From Facklamia sp050409585 (GTDB lineage: Bacteria; Bacillota; Bacilli; Lactobacillales; Aerococcaceae), in the NCBI RefSeq assembly GCF_050409585.1, contig NZ_JBNUPE010000002.1, positions 1-64,000 on the forward strand: a stretch of DNA of 64,000 bases, read 5' to 3'. Positions 16,379 through 23,476 of this stretch are shown piece by piece. Every line of letters starts with the position of its first letter. The first letter of the stretch is position 1. Under the pieces are notes generated by a model that made no database searches, was not told where the DNA came from, and was given only the letters and a program-made list of their open reading frames with translations. A program made the translations under genes and the position numbers.

Positions 16379-17742
16379 TCATTATGATCTGAAAGCTCTC
16401 TCTTTTTAAGATTTAATATTTCCTCCAAAAGCTTCATTCCGGCTTCTAATTCATTAAAATCAGCTCTAGCATATCCAACTACTAAACTAGCGGGTCTTCT
16501 TTTTTTATTTAATTCATAGTCTGCTAAAGGGGATAGAGCCATGCTGCTTTTTTTTGCTATCTCAACAATTTTACTTTCACTAAGAGTAGTAGCGTGAATT
16601 TCCAATAATAGGTGGAGCCCCGCGTTTGTACCAACAATTTTGAGATTATCGAAGTTTTTAGCCCATTCTTCTAATAATTGTCTTTTCTTAGCATATTTTC
16701 GTCGCATGCGGTTAACATGACGCGTAAAATGTCCACCAGCCATGAATTGTGCTAAGACATTTTGGGTCAATCGTGGAACGGGACAAGAAAAATAATAAGG
16801 GTATTCTTTAAATTTTTGTAAGAGCGAGTCTGGTAAAAGTATAAAAGATATTCTTAAAGCGGGACTAATTAATGATGAAAAAGACTGTAAGTAGATAACA
16901 TGGTCATGTGAGTCGATCGCCTTTAAAGGGGGAATAGGCTTACCTTGATAGCGAAATTCACCATTGTATTCATCTTCAATTATCCATTTATCGTCTTGAT
17001 TGGCCCACTCTAATAATTCTTGTTTGCGTCCGATTGTCATAATCGAGCCCGTCGGAAACTGGTAAGAGGGGGTAACATAGAGTAAGTCCATTTCTTTTTT
17101 ATCAGTGGGACTAGGATTTGCACCTTCTTGATCTAATTCAATCGGTATCTGTTCAATTTGATTGGCTTTTAAAAAATCACCCCAACGATGAAAACCAGGA
17201 TCTTCAACACCGATTTTAGCCTTACCAATCAATTTAACTAAGAGTAAAAGTAAGTTTTCAGTTGAGGAGCCAATAATAATGTGACTAGGAGAAGCCTTAA
17301 TTCCTTTGGCATTCCATAAGTAGGTAGCGATCGTTTCACGTAAATGATGTTCACCGAGTTTAGAGCCTTTTTCAGTCAAATATCTTGCATCTTGATTGAG
17401 ACACTCCATAGTAATTTTTTTCCAAGTGGCTACTGGAAATTCAGGATCCACTCCCTTGTAACGCCAATCAATAGCTGGCTGACTTTCTGCTTCTATTTCA
17501 CTTAGCTGCCATTGATTGGGTTCTTTTAAACTTAACTTTTGGCTGAGAACGAAATATCCCTTTCGCTGAATAGCTTCAATATAGCCTTCTGCGGCTAACT
17601 GATCCAAACTAGCTGTTATAGTATTAAGGCTGACCCCACGGTCTTTAGCCATTTGTCTTTTACTAGCTAGCTTTTCACCGGGATTTAATTGACCTTGTAG
17701 GATTCTTTGTTTGATTTCATTATATAATTGTAAGTATAACAA
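16375..17742 (-). CDS. pdxR: MocR/PdxR-type regulator: GntR HTH fused to aminotransferase-like domain
   Basis: A 455-residue protein: GntR winged helix at about 1-70 (DRGVSLNTITASLDQLAAEG), linker, then a fold-type I aminotransferase-like domain. Divergent from pdxS, hence PdxR is the likely identity. Where GabR-type MocR proteins have FSK with the PLP-binding lysine, this protein reads YLQSFSSLISPALRISF, so Ser290 occupies the lysine position; PSHQFPTG is PSYQFPTG. PLP may therefore bind non-covalently or not at all. TTG start is preceded by GAGGG at 7 bases. A large palindrome lies in the shared promoter region. Regulatory target is inferred from divergence. Confidence 0.75.
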   Translation of the reverse strand: MLYLQLYNEIKQRILQGQLNPGEKLASKRQMAKDRGVSLNTITASLDQLAAEGYIEAIQRKGYFVLSQKLSLKEPNQWQLSEIEAESQPAIDWRYKGVDPEFPVATWKKITMECLNQDARYLTEKGSKLGEHHLRETIATYLWNAKGIKASPSHIIIGSSTENLLLLLVKLIGKAKIGVEDPGFHRWGDFLKANQIEQIPIELDQEGANPSPTDKKEMDLLYVTPSYQFPTGSIMTIGRKQELLEWANQDDKWIIEDEYNGEFRYQGKPIPPLKAIDSHDHVIYLQSFSSLISPALRISFILLPDSLLQKFKEYPYYFSCPVPRLTQNVLAQFMAGGHFTRHVNRMRRKYAKKRQLLEEWAKNFDNLKIVGTNAGLHLLLEIHATTLSESKIVEIAKKSSMALSPLADYELNKKRRPASLVVGYARADFNELEAGMKLLEEILNLKKRELSDHND

Positions 17743-17744
17743 TC

Positions 17745-17791
17745 TGGTACCCTCACATTCTTTTGTTTTGGTACTTTATATAGTACCAAAA
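17745..17791. promoter_or_regulatory. GGTAC-type operator between pdxR and pdxS
   Basis: TTTTGGTAC-N8-GTACCAAAA (17766-17791) is a perfect inverted repeat with 9-bp arms, and a further TGGTACC lies at 17745-17751 next to the start of the regulator gene. Its place between divergent genes suggests it is the PdxR-like protein's binding site. Confidence 0.6.
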
Positions 17792-17826
17792 TCTTTTATC
17801 ATATAGCTATAGAAGGGAATGATTTT

Positions 17827-18687
17827 ATGTCTAAAGAAATTATTGATCCAAAAACTTTTGTCGGTGGCGTGATTATGGATGTTATGAATCCAGAGCAAGC
17901 TAAAATTGCTGAAGCGGCGGGTGCAGTGGCTGTTATGGCTCTAGAACGTATTCCAGCAGATATTCGCCAAGCAGGTGGCGTTAGCCGGATGTCCGATCCA
18001 GCCTTAATCAAGTCGATTCAAGAAGCTGTTTCTATCCCGGTTATGGCTAAAGTGCGTATTGGTCATTTTGTCGAAGCGCAAATCTTACAAGCTATTGACG
18101 TTGATTTTATTGATGAATCTGAAGTTTTATCACCAGCTGATAATGACCATCATATAAATAAGACAAATTTCCAAATACCTTTTGTATGTGGAGCTAGAAA
18201 TATTGGCGAAGCTCTCCGTCGTATTCAAGAAGGAGCTTCCCTGATTCGGACCAAAGGAGAAGCGGGAACAGGAGATGTGGTTCAAGCTGTGACCCATATG
18301 CGGTCGATCCAAGCGGGCATTAAACGTATTCAAGCCATGGATGAAGATGAACTATATGTCGAAGCCCGTGACTTAAAGGTACCTTATGATTTACTTAAAA
18401 AAGTGCATGAAACGGGTGAATTACCAGTAGTTAACTTTTCTGCTGGTGGGGTAGCGACTCCTGCTGATGCAGCTTTAATGATGCAATTAGGTGCTCAAGG
18501 GGTCTTTGTTGGGTCTGGTATTTTCAAATCAGGTAACCCTGAAAAAAGAGCCAAAGCAATTGTTCGAGCTGTTGAAAACTATCAAGATCCTAAAGTCATC
18601 GCCGAAGTGTCAGAAGATTTGGGTGAAGCCATGGTCGGCTTGAACCCAGATGAAGTCGAAGTGATTATGGCTAATCGCGGTAACTAA
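17827..18687 (+). CDS. pdxS: pyridoxal 5'-phosphate synthase lyase subunit PdxS
   Basis: A 286-residue TIM-barrel enzyme that builds PLP from ribose 5-phosphate, glyceraldehyde 3-phosphate and ammonia. Seen are VIMDVMNPEQAKIAEAAGAV, AVMALERIPADIR, VMAKVRIGHFVEAQIL with the first catalytic lysine, and the phosphate-binding loop FSAGGVATPADAALMMQLG. Ammonia normally comes from the glutaminase PdxT, whose gene usually follows directly; here a terminator and an opposite-strand gene follow instead. PdxS alone can use free ammonium, or pdxT may be elsewhere. AGAAGGGAATG lies before the ATG. Confidence 0.95.
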   Translation: MSKEIIDPKTFVGGVIMDVMNPEQAKIAEAAGAVAVMALERIPADIRQAGGVSRMSDPALIKSIQEAVSIPVMAKVRIGHFVEAQILQAIDVDFIDESEVLSPADNDHHINKTNFQIPFVCGARNIGEALRRIQEGASLIRTKGEAGTGDVVQAVTHMRSIQAGIKRIQAMDEDELYVEARDLKVPYDLLKKVHETGELPVVNFSAGGVATPADAALMMQLGAQGVFVGSGIFKSGNPEKRAKAIVRAVENYQDPKVIAEVSEDLGEAMVGLNPDEVEVIMANRGN

Positions 18688-18707
18688 TCGAAAAGATACA
18701 TGCTTCA

Positions 18708-18746
18708 AAAAAGACAAGGTCTGCCATGGCAAACCTTGTCTTTTTG
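18708..18746. terminator. bidirectional terminator between pdxS and the PF04020 gene
   Basis: AAAAAAGACAAGGT pairs with ACCTTGTCTTTTT around a loop; A and T runs on both sides serve both converging genes. Confidence 0.85.
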
Positions 18747-18760
18747 TTTTTAAAATGGAA

Positions 18761-19102
18761 CTAGATTCTATTGTGTTTTATATCTTCGTTCTGATTGAAA
18801 GTAGAGAAGAGGCTAATAACGATTGACAGTAAAGCTGCGTACCAGAAGTTTTCAACTTGAATACCATCCAACATACTGTCTACTAATTGAATCATAAAAG
18901 CATTAATAGCAAGGTTGAAGAAACCAAAGGTCAGTAAATTAATGGCACAGCCTGCAAACTTTAATAAACGTCCTAGAGTTCCACTTACTAATCCCAATAA
19001 AATAGAAAAAATAATGACAGACAATAAACTAGTGACAACAATCCCAGGGATTATGTAACTTAAAACAAGAACCACTAAAGTTGTTGTTAAAATATTTTTC
19101 AT
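18761..19102 (-). CDS. phage-holin-4 superfamily (PF04020/YvlD-like) membrane protein
   Basis: A 113-residue protein with four hydrophobic segments (about 4-22, 25-45, 52-75, 86-103). The run NLLTFGFFNLAINAFMIQLV is the typical core of the chromosomal PF04020 family, often linked to envelope stress genes (YvlD in Bacillus) and not to phage lysis. Stands alone, convergent with pdxS. Family recognised from the pattern; role unknown. Confidence 0.7.
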   Translation of the reverse strand: MKNILTTTLVVLVLSYIIPGIVVTSLLSVIIFSILLGLVSGTLGRLLKFAGCAINLLTFGFFNLAINAFMIQLVDSMLDGIQVENFWYAALLSIVISLFSTFNQNEDIKHNRI

Positions 19103-19224
19103 TCAATCACTCCTTTTATAATATTATAGCAGAAATTATCGCTTCTAAATACTTCTAAATTCTTTTAAAGGGCTTACAATTATGCCATAATGAGAAAGTA
19201 AACAATTAATTAGGAGGTCATATA

Positions 19225-22119
19225 ATGACATTTAACAAAATAGAAAGTCAAAACATTCCAGATATTCACTCGGTAGGACATTTATATGTCCATGAAGAAA
19301 CGGGGGCTCAAGTTCTATATCTCGAAAATGAAGATAAGAATAAATCTTTCACCATTGGTTTTAAAACACCGCCATATAGTGACAATGGAATTACGCATAT
19401 TATCGAACATTCAGTTCTCAATGGGTCTAAAAAATATCCGTCTAAAGAACCTTTCGTAGAGATTATCAAAGGATCGATGAATACCTTTGTAAACGCTATG
19501 ACCTTTGCCGATAAAACCATTTATCCTGTCGCTTCAACGAATGACCAAGACTTTAGCAACTTGATGAGCGTTTATTTAGATGCCGTTTTCGAACCGAATT
19601 TCCGTCAAAATCCTCAAATTTTAGCGCAAGAGGGTTGGCATTATCATTTAGAAAAGGCTGAGGATGAGCTGATTTATAAAGGGGTCGTCTATAATGAAAT
19701 GAAAGGGGCGATGGCTTCACCGGATGATCAAATGTATCATGCCATGAGTCAATCCTTATATCCAGACTCTATTTATCAATATGAATCAGGTGGTCTACCA
19801 TCAGCTATTACAGATTTAACCCAAAAAGAATTTGTGGACTACCATCAAGAATATTACCATCCAAGCAATTCATTAACCGTTCTTTATGGTGACTTAGATA
19901 TCAACCATGCTTTTGAGAGGTTAGAAGAATACTTTTCAGGAAAAGGCAAAACACCAGCTGTAGATTTAAAATTTAATATCCAAGAGCCAAGTCAAAAAGA
20001 AATAAATAAACACTATTCGATCACTGAAGGAGATGACCCAGCTGACAAAGACTATCTATGTTTAGCTTGGCATGTTTCGACTGCTGACAGATTACTAGAA
20101 GCCATGGCCTTTGAAATTTTGGAAGAAATTTTATTCGGTAATAACCAGTCTCCCTTGAAGAAAGCACTCCTTGATGCGGAAATAGGTGGCGACATCAGTG
20201 GAGGTCATGATTTACCTGGTTATACTGAAGTTTTTATGATTCTAGCTAAGTACTCGTCTGCTAATAAGATGGAGGACTTTAAAAAGGTTGTTAAAGAAAC
20301 CTTAGCTAAATTGGTTGATGAAGGAATTGATCCAGCAATTATTCAAGCTTCCATTAATAAAATTAGCTTCCGTTTGAAAGAAAGAGTCATTTCAGAATCA
20401 CGTCCTCGCGGCCTTTTTTATACCTTATCGGCTTACCAAACCTGGTTGTACGACTTTTCACCTTTTGACATTCTTTCCTTCTCTGAGAGGTTAACAGAAT
20501 TGCGAAAGCTTGCCAAAGAGGGCTACTTTGAAAAATTAATTGAAGAAAAATTGTTAAACAATAACCACCGTGTGGCAATCACGCTTGAGGCAAGTCCAGG
20601 ACTAAGTGATCAAAAAGAAGCCAAGCAAGATCAAGAACTACAAGCATACAAGTCTCAACTCTCTCAACAAGAGGTAGAAGATTTGGTAGCTTCCACTCAA
20701 GCCTTAATTGAACGTCAAGTATCGGTCGATAAACCAGAAGATTTAGCTAAAATCCCTATGTTAACTAAGGAAGACTTAACAACAGAAACAGAAGAATTAC
20801 CTTTGACAATTAATCCGCTTGAAAAGAGTCAAGGTAAGTTTTATCATGCAGACCAATTCACCTCAGGCATTGATTACTTATCGCTTTATTGGGATATTCG
20901 TGATCTTGAAGTCGAAGAATACTCACGCCTTTCATTATTAGCCAAGTTGATGTCAGGCCTTGCTACAAAAAACTATTCTTCTGATCAATTACAACGGCAA
21001 ATGGATACCCACACCGGTGGCATCTTAGCCTCAGTAGATATCGTTCCCAAATTAGACGGTAGTATTCAAACCTATTTTGCCTTAAATGGAAAAGCACTGG
21101 AAGCTTCATCCGATCATTTGATCGACTTAATGCAAGAAATTATGACTTCGACCTTGATTGAAGATCAGCAAGAAATCTTACGCATCATCCAAGAATTAAT
21201 TGCCGGTTTTGAAAACCGTATAAACTTTGGGGCTCATGTTTTAGCCCTTAAACGCGCACTGAGCCAGTATAAGCCAGCTCTTAAATTAGAACAAATGACT
21301 TCAGGCATTGATTTCTTTAATTATTTAAAAGAATGCCGTGACTTACTCAAAGAAGGAAAAGGCGATCGATTATTAGACCAATTAAAGACTAGCTATCAAA
21401 AAATTCTTAACTTTAACCGTCTAAACATTTTATATACCGGTAATCAAGAGCGAGCAAGTTTGGTTAAAAATAAGGTGCTTAAAGCGTTTAATCAGCTTCC
21501 ATCAAAAGATTTAGGACCTTTGCAAACTTATCCAACTGGCAAGAAACAAAATGAAGCCTTTGTCACCGCTCAAGATGTCAACTATGTTGGTCTTGCGGCT
21601 GATGCTAGTGACCACCTACAGTATTCAGGTGCTTCTAAGGTCCTGAGCAATGAATTGAATTTAGGCTATCTTTGGAATACCATTCGTGTACAAGGTGGAG
21701 CCTACGGTTCTGGTTATGGTCATGATCGGTTAGGTTCTTTATATATGATGTCCTATCGTGATCCTAATATCCGCCAATCAGTAGAAAGTTATTTAGCGAT
21801 TCCTGCTTATGTGCGCCAATTAGAGCTTTCAGAAAGCGAGCTACTTAAGAATATCATTGGCAGTCTTTCACCATTAGAACGTCCTAAATCAGCACACGAA
21901 AAAGGAGTAGAAGCCTTCACCTTGCATTTAACTGGCTTAGATTATCGAATGATTAGTCAGTTAAAAGAAGAGATGATTGCAGTAACGAATGAGCAACTAA
22001 ATGATTTAGCAGATGGATTAGAAAACGCACTTCAAGATTACACTTTAGCAGTTATTGGTAATAAGGCGAAAATTGAAAAAGATAAAGACTTATTCGATGT
22101 AATCTATGAATTATACTAA
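19225..22119 (+). CDS. M16C-family zinc metallopeptidase (insulinase/presequence-protease type)
   Basis: A 964-residue peptidase with two tandem pitrilysin-like halves. The inverted zinc motif HIIEH lies near residues 60-64, followed by LNGSKKYPSKEPFVEIIKGS, and the distal acidic ligand region YNEMKGAM near 157 matches the family. The C-terminal half contains RVQGGAYGSGYGHD, the Gly-rich motif of M16C proteins. There is no signal peptide, so it is cytoplasmic and probably degrades peptides. AGGAGGTCATATA precedes the ATG, and a TTTTAA-17-CATAAT promoter with TG extension lies at 19163-19191. Monocistronic with a terminator behind. Confidence 0.92.
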   Translation: MTFNKIESQNIPDIHSVGHLYVHEETGAQVLYLENEDKNKSFTIGFKTPPYSDNGITHIIEHSVLNGSKKYPSKEPFVEIIKGSMNTFVNAMTFADKTIYPVASTNDQDFSNLMSVYLDAVFEPNFRQNPQILAQEGWHYHLEKAEDELIYKGVVYNEMKGAMASPDDQMYHAMSQSLYPDSIYQYESGGLPSAITDLTQKEFVDYHQEYYHPSNSLTVLYGDLDINHAFERLEEYFSGKGKTPAVDLKFNIQEPSQKEINKHYSITEGDDPADKDYLCLAWHVSTADRLLEAMAFEILEEILFGNNQSPLKKALLDAEIGGDISGGHDLPGYTEVFMILAKYSSANKMEDFKKVVKETLAKLVDEGIDPAIIQASINKISFRLKERVISESRPRGLFYTLSAYQTWLYDFSPFDILSFSERLTELRKLAKEGYFEKLIEEKLLNNNHRVAITLEASPGLSDQKEAKQDQELQAYKSQLSQQEVEDLVASTQALIERQVSVDKPEDLAKIPMLTKEDLTTETEELPLTINPLEKSQGKFYHADQFTSGIDYLSLYWDIRDLEVEEYSRLSLLAKLMSGLATKNYSSDQLQRQMDTHTGGILASVDIVPKLDGSIQTYFALNGKALEASSDHLIDLMQEIMTSTLIEDQQEILRIIQELIAGFENRINFGAHVLALKRALSQYKPALKLEQMTSGIDFFNYLKECRDLLKEGKGDRLLDQLKTSYQKILNFNRLNILYTGNQERASLVKNKVLKAFNQLPSKDLGPLQTYPTGKKQNEAFVTAQDVNYVGLAADASDHLQYSGASKVLSNELNLGYLWNTIRVQGGAYGSGYGHDRLGSLYMMSYRDPNIRQSVESYLAIPAYVRQLELSESELLKNIIGSLSPLERPKSAHEKGVEAFTLHLTGLDYRMISQLKEEMIAVTNEQLNDLADGLENALQDYTLAVIGNKAKIEKDKDLFDVIYELY

Positions 22120-22150
22120 GCTATTTAACTGGTTCAAATTGAAAGAGAAA

Positions 22151-22182
22151 AAGCATCCTATTTTTTAGGGTGCTTTTTTATA
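22151..22182 (+). terminator. terminator after the M16C gene
   Basis: AAAGCATCCT pairs with AGGGTGCTTT (one G-T pair) around a T-rich loop, followed by TTTT. The A run on the left may serve the convergent dehydrogenase gene. Confidence 0.75.
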
Positions 22183-22189
22183 AGGAGTA

Positions 22190-23143
22190 TTAAACTAAGT
22201 TTTGTGGTTGATTTTCAAGATAACGATAGATGTTTTCAAAAGCGATTTGAGCTCTTAAATCCATCGCTTCATGGGTAAAGTAACCAACATGAGGAGACAG
22301 TAGGATGTTTGGTGCGGTTAGCAACGGGTGGTCTTCACGAAGAGGTGCCTCGCTATCAAAGACATCAATTCCGGCTCCAGCAATCTCTCCATCCTTTAAG
22401 GCTTGGGCTAGGGCATCACTATCAATGATTGGACCGCGAGCGCAATTAATCAAAACGGCTGATTTTTTCATAGCTTGTAATTGATCTTTTCCAAAGAATT
22501 GCTGGGTTTCGCGGTTAAGTGGAAGGTGGATAGTGATGATATCACTCTTGGCTAGTAATTCTTCTAAGGAGGAGTAATCCATTCCCATATTGATTAATTC
22601 CTGATCACGACTGCGATTGAATCCCATTAAGTTAGCGCCAAAGGCCTTGAATAATTTAGCCGTTTCTTTACCAATTTTTCCAGTTCCAATAATTCCTACC
22701 GTCTTGCCTTTAATTTCAGAGCCTTGCCGAATACCAGGAAAGTCTTCGGTCATTCTTACTTCTTGGTCGCTAGCCTTGAGTTGACGGAATAAATTAAGCG
22801 TCATCCCTAGGACTAATTCAGCGACGGCTGTATTGGCATAGCCAGCGGCATTCGAAACTAAAATGTCGCGATCTTTGGCTTTGATTAAAGGAATATGGTC
22901 GACGCCAGTAAAAGCCACATTGATATATTTCACCTGATCTAGCTGGTCTAAAACTTCTTCAGGCAAAGGATTGTTAGCTAAGGTAAGAATATCTGCCCCT
23001 TGACTGCGTTCAATCAATTCTTCTGGATGGGTCGTTTTTTCAGGGTAATATTTAAATTCATGGCCTGCTTCTATTAAAGGTTTTGCCAGTTCTTCAATCC
23101 GTTCTTGGGGGACTTTTAAGTTTTCTAGAACAACAATTTTCAT
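22190..23143 (-). CDS. NAD-dependent D-2-hydroxyacid dehydrogenase family protein
   Basis: A 317-residue oxidoreductase of the D-isomer 2-hydroxyacid dehydrogenase family. Nucleotide-binding motif GIIGTGKIGKETAKLF lies near residues 149-164. Catalytic triad positions are Arg in NCARGPIID, Glu in DVFDSEAPL and His in LSPHVGYFTHEA. Substrate could be lactate, glycerate, phosphoglycerate or another 2-oxoacid; length and sequence do not decide. AGGAGG lies before the ATG. A TATAAT on the minus strand near 23174-23179 is a likely -10. Confidence 0.88.
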   Translation of the reverse strand: MKIVVLENLKVPQERIEELAKPLIEAGHEFKYYPEKTTHPEELIERSQGADILTLANNPLPEEVLDQLDQVKYINVAFTGVDHIPLIKAKDRDILVSNAAGYANTAVAELVLGMTLNLFRQLKASDQEVRMTEDFPGIRQGSEIKGKTVGIIGTGKIGKETAKLFKAFGANLMGFNRSRDQELINMGMDYSSLEELLAKSDIITIHLPLNRETQQFFGKDQLQAMKKSAVLINCARGPIIDSDALAQALKDGEIAGAGIDVFDSEAPLREDHPLLTAPNILLSPHVGYFTHEAMDLRAQIAFENIYRYLENQPQNLV

Positions 23144-23224
23144 AAATAAACCTCCTAATTAAATAGTAACTCTAATTATACGATACGCTATTGACAATTA
23201 ATTGCAAATAAAATGAAATCAGTG

Positions 23225-23253
23225 TTTACAGATTATATGAAAAGGTATACAAT
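23225..23253 (+). promoter_or_regulatory. promoter of the leader and second ABC exporter operon
   Basis: TTTACA (23225-23230) and TACAAT (23248-23253) with a 17-base spacer; transcription would begin around 23260, just before the leader ORF's ribosome-binding site. Confidence 0.6.
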
Positions 23254-23285
23254 AGATTCATTAAATTTAGAAAGGAGTTAAAACA

Positions 23286-23363
23286 ATGAACACTATGAAC
23301 TTATTTGTCTTTCATTTAATTATCACAAAAACTCCTTTCATAATAAATAGGAAGACTCACTAG
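23286..23363 (+). CDS. 25-aa leader peptide upstream of the ABC exporter pair
   Basis: A short reading frame of 25 residues (begins MNTMNLFVFHLIITK, ends INRKTH) with a strong GAAAGGAGTT ribosome-binding site 6 bases upstream. It lies between a promoter and a transcription terminator, ahead of two exporter genes. The ribosome-binding site (23270-23279) is perfectly complementary to 23330-23339, inside the leader itself, and the stop codon lies inside a following hairpin. This is the design of a translation-coupled attenuator such as BmrB before bmrCD in Bacillus subtilis. The coding status is inferred from this arrangement. Confidence 0.6.
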   Translation: MNTMNLFVFHLIITKTPFIINRKTH

Positions 23364-23393
23364 CTAATTGATCTAGGAGTCTGTCATTATGCA

Positions 23394-23435
23394 AAAAGAC
23401 ACCTATTTAAGGAGCACCTTAAATAGGTGTCTTTT
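23394..23435 (+). terminator. intrinsic terminator inside the ABC exporter leader
   Basis: Perfect 19-bp stem with a 4-base loop AGCA. The T tract is only four residues and is followed by ATGC, so termination may be partial, as expected for an attenuator. Confidence 0.75.
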
Positions 23436-23476
23436 ATGCTTACTTATTATGAAAGGATCTAGGAAGAAGGAGAGAG

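Larger units (their letters stand above)
23270..23435 (+). promoter_or_regulatory. candidate ribosome-mediated attenuator (mutually exclusive RNA structures)
   Basis: Elements in order: leader RBS 23270-23279 complementary to 23330-23339; hairpin 23353-23363 / 23373-23382 containing the leader stop; and a 19-bp perfect stem 23394-23412 / 23417-23435 ending in TTTT. TAAATAGG at 23344-23351 (leader codons 20-22) can pair with CCTATTTA at 23402-23409 in the terminator's left arm, giving an anti-terminator. A ribosome finishing the leader would mask it and favour termination; one stalled earlier would free it. Confidence 0.6.

Noticed and set aside
18761..19102. PF04020 protein as evidence of a prophage holin
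   Set aside because: No phage genes surround it, and this family is mostly chromosomal despite its name.
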